This document shows, piece after piece, positions 11,621-23,209 of a DNA stretch of 64,000 bases. The stretch is from Luscinia megarhynchos (Eukaryota > Chordata > Aves > Passeriformes > Turdidae). Numbering within the stretch: position 1 is the first letter of the stretch; each line of letters opens with the position of its first letter. The translations under genes and the position numbers were made by a program. The stretch is taken from contig CM067576.1 of NCBI GenBank assembly GCA_034336665.1, positions 16,365,960 through 16,429,959 on the forward strand. Direction: 5' to 3'. The notes beneath the pieces are model-generated. The model searched no databases, was not told the DNA's origin, and saw nothing but the letters and a program-made list of their open reading frames with translations.

Positions 11621-11864
11621 CACATCCTCAGTGGGGCTGGACAGAGATGTGGGCCCTCTCCTGAGACCCTGGGGCTCAGCAGGGCCCACCCAGCTCCTCC
11701 TGCCGTGCCGGGCTGCACAGGATCGGGGATGGTCCCTCCCGCGGTCCCTTCCCCGCTGCCCGCGCCCAGCCCGCAGCACATCCCGTGGCCGCGCCATCTG
11801 ACCGAGGGCTCCTGTGGGGGACAGAGTCCGGGAAACCAGGGCCCTTGTCAATGTTTCATGGGCC
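11621..11864. other. GC-rich segment, no gene
   Basis: CpG-bearing unique DNA (for example cgtggccgcgccatctgacc near 11785). No recognised element. Confidence 0.35.
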
Positions 11865-12335
11865 CGGGGCTCCCCAGGGCGTGTTTACGGCCAGTAAATG
11901 AAAGCACTCAGCCAAGTGACATTTGTGTTCTGCAAACGCGATTATTATGCGTGATTAGCAGCCAAGCGCTGCAGAGCCGCGCTGGCGGCGCGGGAGGGGC
12001 CCTGCCCCGCTCTGCACCCCGGGGAGCTCCTGCTCCCCGCACAGCCTCTCCAGGGGCCGGCAGCGAGGGTGAGCCGAGTGCCAGCGCCAGCAGAGAGCCC
12101 AGCGCCCCCCGCTGCCCCTGCCCTGCCCGCCGAGGAGTGCAGAGATTCCCTCCCAGCTGCCAGCCCGACTTTCCAGAGGAATGCATCCAAACCCACTTTT
12201 AGCTTTAATTATTTATCTGTAACCAATTTGGCAGGAAAACCAATTAAACGAGTGGGTGATTAATGACCTGCTGATTCGCACAGGTACCTAATTTAAATGT
12301 CTATATAATATGTAAGCACATTTTGGAGATGCTTT
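11865..12335. other. Possible conserved non-coding elements flanking a CpG-rich core
   Basis: Two AT-rich single-copy blocks: 11880-11970 (acggccagtaaatgaaag, gattattatgcgtgattagc) and 12185-12330 (taattatttatctgtaacca, aaccaattaaacgagtgggt, gtctatataatatgtaagca). They flank a CpG-rich stretch at 11975-12170. ATTA homeodomain-type words are frequent, and the blocks contrast sharply with their surroundings. Enhancer function is inferred from composition only. Confidence 0.4.
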
Positions 12336-13069
12336 GACGGCTGGGGTCAGTGCCTGGCTGCTGGGTGGGTGTTTGGAGGGTCACCCCTTGGTGGAGCAGT
12401 GCTGGAGCTTCCCAACAGCTCCAGGAGCACAGGGCGGGTGTTTATCCCAAAAATCCCACTGGACTTTCTCCCTGGCTGGTGCTGTGCTCATCACGTCTCC
12501 TTTGGCAGTGTTTGTCTCTTGGAAAACTGACCCAGATGGGAAGGAGCTGATGGGACAGAGAGGATGCTGTCCCGCGGGAAAAGTGCCCCGTGCCAGGGAG
12601 AGACAGCCTGGGGCTGGTGGCACCCTGTCCCCTCAGGACATGGAGCAGGGCGATGCCCACACCTCAGCTGGGCACAGATCGGGGTTGTCACCACCCAGAG
12701 CCACCCAGGCTCTTCCCTCTGGCTCCACGAGCTCTGAGCACCCTGTTCTCCCTCCCAGCACCCATCCTTCCCACCCCTGTGCACTGCCAGGGAGGGGGTG
12801 GGTCTGCAAATCAGCCCCCCGGGCATCCCTGATGCCACCAGGCTCTGTGACACCCTGGTGACACTGCTCAGCCCTGCATCCCTGAGGAGCACACTCCCTG
12901 GTGCTGCACAGCAGGATTTCCACTTTTTCCATGGTTCCCTCCACTGCTGGGGCGAGTCAGAGCCGAGGCCAAGGGCTGCCAGATCCCAAAGTGTCTCCTG
13001 GTCTCTGCTTGGCTCAGACACCCTGGGGATGGAGCTCCCCACGGGAACAGGGAGGAGCAGGGAGTGGGC
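12336..13069. other. Non-repetitive segment, no gene
   Basis: GC-rich unique-looking DNA without recognisable repeat or exon. Confidence 0.4.
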
Positions 13070-13250
13070 CCATTGTTGAGATAAAAACAGTAAATCCATT
13101 AATCTTTAGGAATACAATTCACCGTGCAAAACAGAGAAAGGAAAAAGAGACACCTCATTTGTTATCAGGTGCATTGTGAGAGTCAGGTTCTTTAATTATC
13201 TCACCAAATTCTACAGCCCATTCATCAAGTGCCACCGCCAGGCTGCCGAG
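13070..13250. other. Possible conserved non-coding island
   Basis: AT-rich single-copy stretch: gataaaaacagtaaatccat, taatctttaggaatacaatt, ttgttatcaggtgcattgtg and tctttaattatctcacc. No coding sense. Candidate regulatory element by composition. Confidence 0.3.
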
Positions 13251-13397
13251 ATTGCCACCCACAGACCATCTGGGCACTGCCAGGGAGCTGCCAGCCCCTG
13301 GGCACGGTGTCTGCAAGCACAGGGGTGCTCCTCACCCCCTGGAACCCCCTCAGGGCTCCCTGCCTGGAATTCACCTCCCAGCATTGCCCAGTGTGTG

Positions 13398-13605
13398 GTC
13401 ACGGAATCACAGAAGGATGGAAAGTCCTGGATTGGAAGGGACCCACAGGATCATTGATCTGACTTGTGTCCCTGCACAGCCCAAACAATCCCTCCCTGTG
13501 CCCTGAGAGCGTTTCCCAAACACTCCTGGGGTTCTGGCAGCCCTGGGACCTCTCCCTGGGCAGCCTTGTCCCCTGCATGGAGAGGTGGCAGCCAGGTCAG
13601 GGGCA
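13398..13605 (-). mobile_element. CR1 LINE 3' fragment
   Basis: Begins with acggaatcacagaaggatgg and ggattggaagggacccacag, the antisense of a CR1 3' terminus. It continues through acactcctggggttctggca to about 13605. Truncated at its 5' side, as usual for CR1. Confidence 0.75.
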
Positions 13606-13644
13606 TCATTTGGGGCTTATGGAAAAGAGGGAGAGTTAATTTTT

Positions 13645-13922
13645 CCACAGGCAGGCAGTGATAGGGCAAGGGGGAGTGGATTAAACTAAACCAGGAGATA
13701 TTTAAATGGGATATTGGGCAGGAATTGCTCCCTGGCAGGGCGGGCAGGGCTGGCACAGGTGCCCAGAGCAGCTGTGGCTGCCCCTGGATCCCTGGCAGTG
13801 CCCAAGGCCAGGCTGGACACTGGGGCTGGAGCAGCCTGGGACAGTGGGAGGTGTCCCTGCCATGGCAGGGGGGGATGGGATGGACTGTAAGGTTTCTTCC
13901 ACCCCAATTTCATGACTCTGTG
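13645..13922 (+). mobile_element. CR1 LINE 3' fragment
   Basis: Sense-orientation CR1 tail: gtggattaaactaaaccagg, gggatattgggcaggaattg, cagagcagctgtggctgccc, ggtgtccctgccatggcagg, ending near 'catgactctgtgac'. It lies tail-away from the antisense CR1 just upstream. Confidence 0.8.
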
Positions 13923-14752
13923 ACATGGCAGCATTCCCAGGAAGGTGACTGGGAGCAATGTCCTGTGCTCCAGTGCCTTGGGGATTGCTGTGGGATGAGA
14001 GATCACCTCCCACCCCAGGGCAGGGCCCACAGCAGGGCTGGTGAGGCTGCAGAGCCCTTACAGCCCCCAGTGCCTGCATTTGGCTTTATTTTATGGCTGA
14101 AGCTTCACCTCCTTCCTGCCTTCCCAGATCCAGCGAGCTGGCAGGATCCTGGGAATTTGGGGCTCCCAAATTGTGGTTTCCTCTGGCACAGCCCCATGCA
14201 GGCTTGGCCCAGCACCCCTGGCCAGGGGCAGGAGGGCTCTGGAGGGGCAGGAGGGGATGCTGTGGGATGGACACAGGGAAGCAGAGGATGGAAAGATGGA
14301 AACAAATAAAGAGGAATAAAGGAGGAAAGGAATAAAGACGGAAAGGAAAAGGATCTGAGGTGCTGAGAGGGCAGAAGCTTGTCTGGGAAGTTGGAGTGGT
14401 TTTTAAACGAGCAGAGAGGACTGGGCCCCCAGGGCAGATCCTTGCTGGGATAAGTGATCCATCTGGGAGAAATCCAGGAAGGCCGTGGGTGAGGTTTGGG
14501 GTGCACAGCCCTGAGCCCCACTGCCCCCAGGCAGGGCTGCTGCTCCCCGCTCTGCCACTGCCCCCCAGAGCCCCTGGAAGCTGCAGATGGAGCTGGGCTG
14601 GAGCCCCGGGAGGGCTGGACCAGGATGCTGTCCCATCACCTTCCCCGAAGCTCCGGGAGGGAAGCTGGTTCCGGCCCATCTGGAGTCCAGATCGGCTCGG
14701 CTGCTGAGTAATCCGCGAGTGGGAGGGAAGGCAGAGACATCTCCTGCATTCC
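13923..14752. other. Non-repetitive segment, no gene
   Basis: Unique-looking DNA with a purine-rich run gaggaataaaggaggaaagg near 14310. No recognised element. Confidence 0.4.
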
Positions 14753-15548
14753 CAGCAGCGAGGGGGAGAGAACAGACTATCCTGGGAGTGCAGATGGAGC
14801 AGGAGAGGGGGCTGGGGCTCCCAGGCCTCTGCCTCATCCCTTTCCCAGGGCAGGAGCCACCCGGGAGAGGCACGGCCGTGGGCTCGGCACAGGGTGATGT
14901 CCCATGTCACAGCCCCGGTGGCACTCGCAGCTGAAGCCACGGCTGGGAGAGCTGGGGGTGTCCACCTGCACTAGAGAAGGTTCCAGAAAGAGCTCAGAGC
15001 CCCTGCAGTGCCTGAAGGGGCTCCAGGAGAGCTGGAGAGGGGCTGGGGACAAGGATGGAGGGACAGCACACAGGGAATGGCAGGGCTGGGTGGGATTTTG
15101 GGCAGGAATTGTCCCAATACAGCTGTGGGTGCCCCTGGATCCCTGGCAGTGCCCAGGCCAGGCTGGACACTGGGGCTGGAGCACTGGGGCAGAGGGAGGG
15201 TCCCTGCAGGCCAGGCTGCTGCAGGCAGTGGAGCTGGAGCCGCTGGGAGCCCCCTGGAGAGGGCAGGGCGGTGGGCACAGGGCTGGGGGATGTCCTGTGT
15301 CACAGCCCTGGTGGCACTTCAGCTGAAACCACAGCTGGGCCAAGGGGGAAAGCAGCTCAGGATGCCCTGAGCAAAGCCTGAAGTGCCAGCAGAGCTGTGA
15401 CATGGGACATCACCCAGCCCCTGTGCTGTGCCCTCTCCCGGGTGGTTCCTGCCCCTGGAAGAGGGATGAGGCAGAGCCCTGGGAGCCCCAGCCCCCTCTC
15501 CCTGCTCCATCTGCGCTCCCAGGATAGTCTGTTCTCTCCTCGCTGCTG
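14753..15548. repeat. Long inverted repeat enclosing a CR1 fragment
   Basis: Arm 14753-14935 is closely reverse-complementary to 15372-15548; for example acagactatcctgggagtgc pairs with gcgctcccaggatagtctgt. The interior holds a CR1 fragment and a further direct copy of part of arm 1 at about 15285-15345 (gtcacagccctggtggcact). A copy of 'ccaagggg..cagctcaggatgccctgagc' at 15344-15382 recurs at 15546-15585. The arrangement implies local duplication and inversion. Confidence 0.8.
14939..15205 (+). mobile_element. CR1 LINE fragment inside the inverted repeat
   Basis: Sense CR1: ggctgggagagctgggggtg, agagctcagagcccctgcag, aaggggctccaggagagctg, ctggacactggggctggagc. The same portion occurs in antisense at 24360-24690. 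Confidence 0.7.
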
Positions 15549-15939
15549 CCAAGGGGGCAGGAGCTGAGGACGCCCTGAGCAGAGCCGCGGCGAGGTGTGA
15601 AACCGCAGCGGGAGCCGCCCCGCCCAGAGGGGGCATGTTCCAGCACCACCGGCACCGACACCACCGCCTTCCCCCAGGTGCCAAGAGAGGTTACTCCGGC
15701 TCCTGGCACAAGGCAGGCTGCCCTGGTGCAGCTGGCACACGCAGGACAGGAGCAGGGCGTGTCCCTCGGTGCCTCATCGGGGTCACTCACCCCCAGCCAC
15801 GGGCTCGGTGACTTTGGGAGGGGACACGGAGCTGCCACGTGCTGTGGCACTCAGACGTGGCCCACAGGGCTGTGATGCCCTGAGGGGAATGCCCTTATCC
15901 CAGTGTCCCCCAGCCTGTGCCCCAGTGCCAACGTGATGC
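15549..15939. other. GC-rich segment, no gene
   Basis: CpG-containing unique DNA (gagccgcggcgaggtgtgaa near 15581). Nothing recognised. Confidence 0.35.
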
Positions 15940-16270
15940 AGTAGCCGAGTGTCTTTTGCTATGAATATTGGTTCTTTTCTCTTTTTTAAAAATTTTTTAA
16001 TTTTTTTTTTTTTGGTCAAACGAAAACATTTCTGCAGGGAATGACTGTGACTGATTACATTTGTCAGGGTTTTTATCAAGCAATTGAAAGAGCTGGAGAT
16101 TTTTTGGAAACCAAATTAGTGAAATATTTTGGCTGGTCAAAATTGTTTCCAGTAAAAAAATCCCCAGAAATCACAGTGAGAAACGGTTGTAGAAAATTTG
16201 CAGTGCAAATTAAAATGTGTTTTTCCAAGGGAAAGCTGCTCCAGGGGAAATCAATTTCTTAGCACCATTG
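15940..16270. other. AT-rich island with T/A runs, possible non-coding element
   Basis: Starts with a T-rich low-complexity run at 15975-16015 and continues as single-copy AT-rich DNA (gactgattacatttgtcagg, caaattagtgaaatattttg, gtgcaaattaaaatgtgttt). Composition is like a conserved non-coding element; there is no gene evidence. Confidence 0.3.
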
Positions 16271-17228
16271 GTGGAAGGATGTTCCACGATGAAGGCATCT
16301 CCCCTTGGGCTGCCAGGCCAGGGACAGTGGGTCCAGTTTTTTGTCCTTGCTGCAAAATGGATGCACCTTTCCTCCAAATGTCACCTCTAGGCCACAGGGA
16401 TGGGAGGAGGATTCCAGGAGGAGCGTGGTGTCCTGTGCACAGTGGAGGGGACGTGATGAGGAGCCCCAGGAAAGCTCAGGAGATTCCTCAGGAATGGGAT
16501 GTGCAGGGAACAGGATGCTGAAAGGATCTGTGCCATGCCCTGGGCACCCTGTGCCACGAGGGTGAAACATTCCAGCATTCACCTTGGATAGCCACAAAAT
16601 ATGAGGCAGCTGAACAGGGTTAAAATATCCCTCAGCATCAGGAGCTGAGGGGAAGGAGCACGGACCAGGATCATCACTGAGCCTGCTGGGGGCTGGGGTT
16701 TGGGATCTCTGCATCCCTTTGGGATCTGTGCCACGTTTCCCAAAGCTCCTGCAGCGATTTTGTGGCCTCCTTGTCTCTAAGCCCTGCCTGTCCCCAGCGT
16801 GGGCCCTGACCCCAGCACAGGCTGAGCTCTGTGCAGAGCTGAGCTCTCCGGGTAAAAATAGCTCATGACCATGCAAATCTGCGGCTGGATATTAATGCAG
16901 ATGCAAGGAGGTGCTGGCAAAGCTGGCAGAGGAGCCCTGCCCAGCCATTCCCACCTGGAATTTGCAATGCACAGCCTGCTGGCACCTGCTGGGAGGGGGG
17001 ATTTGTTGGGCTGGGTGGCTGAGGCTCAGAAATGCCAGCGTGTGGGTCAGGGTGGTGAGGGGAGGCAGATGCCATGTGGATCACTGGGGAAGCTCCCAGG
17101 AGGAGATGGAGCTGGGGAGGGTGAGCTCCCTTCCCAGCATGGCTCCTGTGGGTGCTGGAGGTTATTCCCATCAAGGATGGGGAATAATAGAGTCACACTC
17201 TGCTCCTGGCACCACCATAGTGCCCAGG
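16271..17228. other. Non-repetitive segment, no gene
   Basis: Unique-looking DNA of intermediate GC with catgaccatgcaaatctgcg (octamer-like atgcaaat) near 16863. No recognised exon. Confidence 0.35.
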
Positions 17229-18753
17229 GAGCTTTGACTACTCCAGAAATGCCATCCTGGGACTGGGATGGCACCTGGAGCTTTGAGCCCTCCAAAAATT
17301 CCATCCTGGGACTGGGATGGCAGCTGGAGCTTTGACCATTCCAAAAACACCATCCTGGGACTGGGCTGAGCAACTGGAGCTTTGAGCCCTCCAAAAACAC
17401 CATCCTGGGACTGGGATGGCAGCTGGAGCTCTGACCTCTCCAAAAATGCCATCCCAGGACTGGGGTGTGCAGCTGGAGCTCTGACCACTCCAAAACTACC
17501 ATCCTGGGATTGGGATGGCAGCTGGAGCTTTGACCACTCCAGAAATTCCATCCTGGGACTGGGATGGCACCTGGAGCTTTGACCACTCCAGAAATGCCAT
17601 CCTGGGATTTGGCTGAGCAGCTGGAGCTTTGAGCCCTCCAAAAACACCATCCTGGGACTGGGATGGCAGCTGGAGCTCTGAGCCCTCCAAAAATGCCATC
17701 CTGGGACTGGGATGGCAGCTGGAGCTCTGAGCCCTCCAAAAATGCCATCCTGGGACTGGGATGGCACCTGGAGCTTTGACCACTCCAGAAATGCCATCCT
17801 GGGATTTGGCTGAGCAGCTGGAGCTTTGATCCCTCCAAAAACACCATCCTGGGACTGGGATGGCAGCTGGAGCTCTGAGCCCTCCAAAATGCCATCCTGG
17901 GACTGGGATGGCAGCTGGAGCTCTGAGCCCTCCAAAAATGCCATCCTGGGACTGGGATGGCAGCTGGAGCTCTGAGCCCTCCAAAAATGCCATCCTGGGA
18001 CTGGGATGGCAGCTGGAGCTCTGAGCCCTCCAAAAATGCCATCCTGGGACTGGGATGGCAGCTGGAGCTTTGATCCCTCCAAAAACACCATCCTGGGACT
18101 GGGATGGCACCTGGAGCTTTGACCACTCCAAAAATGTCATCCTGGGACTGGGATGGCAGCTGGAGCTCTGACCTCTCCAAAAATGCTATCCCAGGACTGG
18201 GGTGTGCAGCTGGAGCTCTGACCAGTCCAAAACAACCGTCCTGGTATTGGGCTGAGCAGCTGGAGCTTTGACCACTCCAGAAATTCCATCCTGGGACTGG
18301 GATGGCAGCTGGAGCTTTGATCCCTCCAAAAACACCATCCTGGGACTGGGCTGAGCAACTGGAGCTTTGAGCCCTCCAAAAATGTCATCCTGGGACTGGG
18401 ATGGCAGCTGGAGCTTTGGCCAGTCCAAAAACGCCATCCTGGGACTGGGATGGAGCTGGAGCTCTGAGCCCTCCAATAATTCCATCCTGGGACTGGGGAT
18501 TGTGCAGCTGGAGCTCTGAGCCCTCCAAAAATGCCATCCTGGGACTGGGATGGCAGCTGGAGCTTTGAGCCCTCCAAAAACGCCATCCTGGGATTGGGAT
18601 GGCAGCTGGAGCTTTGACCACTCCAAAAATGCCATCCTGGGACTGGGATGGCAGCTGGAGCTCTGACCACTCCAGAAACGCCATCCTGGGATTGGGATGA
18701 GCAGCAGGAGCTTTGAGCCCTCCAGAAATGCCATCCCGGGGCTGGGCTGAGCC
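17229..18753. repeat. Minisatellite, 49 bp unit, about 30 copies
   Basis: Unit contains ccaaaaatgccatcctggga, ctgggatggcagctggagct and ctgagccct. Variants replace the last part with 'ttgaccact' or 'ttgatccct' and the middle with 'tttggctgagcagctgg'. Open frames on the minus strand up to about 370 codons consist only of the translated unit. Confidence 0.95.
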
Positions 18754-19379
18754 AGCCAGGCTCTCCAGCCCCGAAACGCCTCGGTGCCCTGTGCCCCCTG
18801 GAAAAAGCCATTTGCCATCGCTGCTGCAACCCTGTGCATGTCAGAAATACAGCTCCTGCGGGCACAGCTCCAGTCAGGAAGAGCCAGAGCACTCCACGGG
18901 CAGAGAGAGTCATGTGAAAAATGCTCTTGTTCCCTCTTAAGATGCTTGGAAGCAGCCTGAGGGCTTTAGCACTGTGCCGCTTTGGTTTAAGTTTCTCTAA
19001 TGAGGTTTGCCTTCTATTACTGTCAGGGAACATTTTTCATTGTTGAAGCCACTGTAAATGCAAAGCCTTAAAAATGAGTTTCCATTTCAGATCTGACAGC
19101 TCAGCTGCTAATGTAAAATAGAGAAAAACCACAGATCAGGCTGCCTTTTAGTGCAATTAGCCCTCCAAATGGAGCAATTTACATTGGCACACTTGTGTAT
19201 CTTCCTGCAGAAGGCAGGCAAAAAAGCCTCATTACTTAAGCACAGACCTTTATGAGCAGAAATGAGGGGAAGAGAGGAAAAACACACCAGGGCTGGGAGT
19301 GCCAGGCCGTGCCTCCTCCCTGCGTGCCAGCGTGCCAGGGAGACGTGGGGCTGGGCTGGGAACAGCTTCTGGGTGTGCA
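18754..19379. other. Unique segment with AT-rich island (18925-19260)
   Basis: The AT-rich part includes gtttaagtttctctaatgag, cattgttgaagccactgtaa, agcaatttacattggcacac. It is single-copy in the window and unlike the flanking arrays; a candidate regulatory element. Confidence 0.35.
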
Positions 19380-19662
19380 CAGGGAGCTGCCTCTGGGTTT
19401 GAACAGGGAGCTGCCTCTGGGTTTGAACATGGAGCTGCCTCTGGATTTGAACAGGGAGCTGCCTCTGGGTTTGAACATGGAGCTGCCTCTGGGTTTGAAC
19501 AGGGAGCTGCCTCTGGATTTGAACATGGAGCTGCCTCTGGGTTTGAACAGGGAGCTGCCTCTGGATTTGAACAGGGAGCTGCCTCTGGGTTTGAACATGG
19601 AGCTGCCTCTGGGTTTGAACATGGAGCTGCCTCTGGGTTTGAACAGGGAGCTGACTCTGGAT
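19380..19662. repeat. Minisatellite, 24 bp unit, about 12 copies
   Basis: Unit agggagctgcctctgggttt+gaac, with gggtttgaac/ggatttgaac and aggg/atgg alternation. Because 24 is divisible by three, each frame reads an eight-residue repeat; this is not evidence of coding. Confidence 0.95.
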
Positions 19663-19819
19663 TGGCACATGGAGGTTTCTTCCCGCTGCCTGGCACATGG
19701 AGATGCCTGCCCAGCCTTCCCAGCCACTTTCCTGGTGACACTTCGGCTGCGTGTGCCCATCACAGAGCCCTGGGCATGTTCCTGGCTGTGGATGTGGTGG
19801 CTGGGATGGGTCTGTGAGC

Positions 19820-20630
19820 CACACACTGAGTTCTGTGTCACACACTGAGTTCTGTGCCACACACTGAGTTCTGTGCCACACACTCAGTTCTGTGCCACAC
19901 ACTGAGTTCTGTGTCACACACTCAGTTCTGTGCCACACACTGAGTTCTGTGCCACACACTCAGTTCTGTGCCACACACTGAGTTCTGTGCCACACACTGA
20001 GTTCTGTGTCACACACTCAGTTCTGTGCCACACACTGAGTTCTGTGCCACACACTGAGTTCTGTGCCACACACTGAGTTCTGTGCCACACACTGAGTTCT
20101 CTGTGTCACACACTCAGTTCTGTGCCACACACTCAGTTCTGTGCCACACACTGAGTTCTGTGCCACACACTCAGTTCTGTGCCACACACTGAGTTCTGTG
20201 CCACACACTCAGTTATCTGTGTCACACACTCAGTTCTGTGTCACACACTGAGTTCTGTGCCACACACTGAGTTCTGTGCCACACACTCAGTTCTGTGTCA
20301 CACACTGAGTTCTGTGTCACACACTCAGTTCTGTGCCACACACTCAGTTATCTGTGTCACACACTCAGTTCTGTGTCACACACTCAGTTCTGTGTCACAC
20401 ACTCAGTTCTGTGCCACACACTCAGTTATCTGTGTCACACACTCAGTTCTGTGCCACACACTCAGTTCTGTGTCACACACTCAGTTCTGTGTCACACACT
20501 CAGTTCTGTGCCACACACTCAGTTCTGTGTCACACACTCAGTTCTGTGCCACACACTCAGTTCTGTGCCACACACTCAGTTCTTGTGCCACACACTCAGT
20601 TCTGTGTGTCACACTCAGTTCTGTGCCACA
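19820..20630. repeat. Minisatellite, 19 bp unit, about 42 copies
   Basis: Unit acacactcagttctgtgcc, with gag/cag and gtgcc/gtgtc variants and a few copies extended to 'gttatctgtgtc'. Begins 158 bp after the 24 bp array. Confidence 0.97.
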
Positions 20631-20741
20631 TGTGCCACCATCCCTCCCCTGCCACAGGCATTGATGGATTCGAGGTTCTCAGCAATTTTTCCAACCCTGC
20701 CGAAGCCCACAATGTTCTGTTGTCCTTTTTGTCACCTGTGC

Positions 20742-21634
20742 AGGTGACTCCACGTGGAGCTGTGCCTGTGTCACCCCACCTGGAGCTGTGTCATGCCCTG
20801 AGGACTCTGTGCCACCCCACCTGGAGCTGTGCCATGCCTTAGTGACCTTGTGCCACCCTACCTGGAGCTGTGCCATGCCCTGGGGACCCTGTGCCACCCA
20901 TTTTCAGCTGTGCCATGCCTTAGTGACCCTGTGTCACCCCACCTGGAGCTGTGCCATGCCTTAGTGACCTTGTGCCACCCTTCCTGGAGCTGTGCCATGC
21001 CTTAGTGACCCTGTGCCACCCACCTGGAGCTGTGCCATGCCTTAGTGACCCTGTGCCACCCCACCTGGAGCTGTGCCATGCCTTAGTGACCCTGTGTCAC
21101 CCACCTGGAGCTGTGCCATGCCTTAGTGACCCTGTGCCACCCTTCCTGGAGCTGTGCCATGCCTTAGTGACCCTGTGCCACCCACCTGGAGCTGTGTCAT
21201 GCCCTGGGGACCCTGTGCCACCCACGTGGAGCTGTGCCATGCCTTGGTGACCCTGTGTCACCCCTACCTGGAGCTGTGCCATGCCCTGGGGACCCTGTGC
21301 CACCCCACCTGGAGCTGTGTCATGCCTTTGTGACCATGTGCCACCCCACCTGGAGCTGTGCCATGCCTTTGTGACTCTGTGCCACCCCACCTGGAGCTGT
21401 GCCATGCCTTTGTGACCCTGTGCCACCCTACCTGCAGCTGTGCCATGCCCTGGGGACCCTGTGCCACCCACGTGGAGCTGTGCCATGCCTTTGTGACCCT
21501 GTGTCACCCTGCCTGGAGCTGTGCCATGCCCTGGGGACCCTGTGCCACCCTCCTGGAGCTGTGCCATGCCTTGGTTTCCCTGTACCACCCCACCTGGAGC
21601 TGTGCCATGCCCTGGTGACCCTGTGCCACCTCAC
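20742..21634. repeat. Minisatellite, 41 bp unit, about 21 copies
   Basis: Unit includes cctggagctgtgccatgcct and tagtgaccctgtgccacccc. The spacing of successive ccatgcc words is 41 bp. Variants carry 'tggggaccctg' or 'ttgtgaccctg'. Confidence 0.95.
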
Positions 21635-22729
21635 CCTGGGGCGGTGCAGGATCCCAAAATGCATTCCCTTAGGAGCTGCCATTTGTTTGGCACACCAGCC
21701 CCGTTTGCATCCTCCCTCCTCTCTCGGGCTCCCTGCCTGCATCCTCAATATCCACCCAAGGCCACGGCCCCGCAGCTCTGGCCTCTCACAGAATAAAATC
21801 AAGTTTCTTCGAGGCCTCAGAGCTCTGATTCCCTCCTTGCTCTGGCCTCCTCCTCCTCCTCCTCTTCCTGGCCCCATCTCTCTGGGATAATGAGATTGGA
21901 ATGGCTCCATCCAGCAGGGCTGTGAGGAGCCCCTTCCCTGCGAGGGCTGAGCAGACCTTGGGCCCCAATCCAGCTGCTGCCGATTCCAGAGGCCTCTCCA
22001 CGCATTTATTAATCCCTTTTGCAAGGACAAGAGGGAGGAGGAGGAGGAGGAGGAGGTGGCAGGCAGGAAGGAGGAAAGGATAGGCAGTGGTGGGGCAGCC
22101 AGGGATGGACACTGCTGCAGGCAGGGACAGGGCTGGGCTGGAGCTGCGTGGGTGGGATGTGCCACTGCTGCAGGCAGGGATAAATCAGAATTAACTGGGC
22201 AGCTCCTGAGCTGCTTTGAGCTGGGAATGGCCTGGCTGTGCTGGGGGCTCCTTCCCACTGGCCCTGCAGAGAACAGGACTGAGCCTGGAATGGCCACTGA
22301 GCCCAGAACTCCAGCTGTTCCACTCCATCCCATCAGCTGCCCTCTCTTCCTGGGCATCCTGCACCCCAACCCAGTCTGTTCTCTCCCTTCCAGGCTCAGC
22401 ACAGGGGGCACAGAGAGGTGGAGTGCGAGTGGGGGACGGTGTTGGCTCACAAGCAACTCCAGGGCTGTGCACTGCTCCCTTGGCCACCAGACCTGTCTCC
22501 CAGCCCCAAAGGATCCTGTCAAGCTGACACCACACATTTCCCACACACCTGCACTGACTGGCTCTGGTGACACCACCTTTCCTCCAGCTGCTGTGACAGG
22601 CAGCCCTGAGCAAGGCTCTCCTGCCCAGGATGGATGGCAGCCCCGACCTTTTCAAACCACACTGTGACACCAACCTGCTCTGCTCACCTGGAACCTCCCT
22701 GCTGCTCATCCCCAGCCTGGCAGCTCTGC
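21635..22729. other. Unique segment with CTC and GAG runs, no gene
   Basis: Contains a (CCT)n tract at about 21846-21872 and a (GGA)n tract at about 22030-22055, complementary in strand sense and roughly 160 bp apart. The remainder is unique-looking, GC-rich and without recognised exons. Confidence 0.45.
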
Positions 22730-23145
22730 TGCCTGGAAGGGCTGAGCTGGAGCAGAGAGCAGCCAGAGCAAAAGGAATAAAATCGGTGTTTATTGAAAGG
22801 ATCCACCTTGGGCAGTGCAAGAGCCCGGCCGGGGCTGCACCCAAATCAAATCCCAGATGGATCCTGGTCACCAGTTTTACACTTTTATCAGTTTTGCTTC
22901 ATCTCCACACTGGGGTCAATGATCCAAGCACAGCCCCAGGCTATGAAGTCTCAGCCCCTGGCTTTGCCCCCTTTCCCTCGCTGCTGTTTCTGATTTTTGG
23001 GTACCAGTTGTCCTTGATTCTCTGGCTAGAAAGGAATTGTTTTGTCCAACTCCCCTGTGAAGAGAACTCACTAACACCTAATATGAAGTTTCAGAGTTAC
23101 ACACTGAGCAGCAGAGATTCTGAAAACTATAAAAGCTGAAACCCA
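22730..23145 (-). mobile_element. Solo-LTR-like endogenous retrovirus element, copy 2
   Basis: About 416 bp, near-identical to the copies at 1875 and 49713, in the same orientation. It contains the GC-rich 'ggccggggctgcaccc' block missing in copy 1, and a minus-strand AATAAA at 22789-22794. Ends tgcctggaagg...ctgaaaccca. Only about 65-70 bp separate it from another LTR-like element. No coding part. Confidence 0.72.
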
Positions 23146-23209
23146 CATCCCATTGTTCCTACCTCCCACTCCCTATCCTCACCTAGGTCATCTCCACCTG
23201 CAGAAATCT

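Noticed and set aside
10300..12202. Several overlapping frames of 440-590 codons on both strands
   Set aside because: All are products of the GGGAT array, where a 5 bp period reads through every frame.
19236..19883. Possible octapeptide-repeat protein (PRGSSLFK-type)
   Set aside because: The 24 bp period explains the eight-residue repeat. Both strands and other frames are equally open and the frame extends into unrelated flanks.
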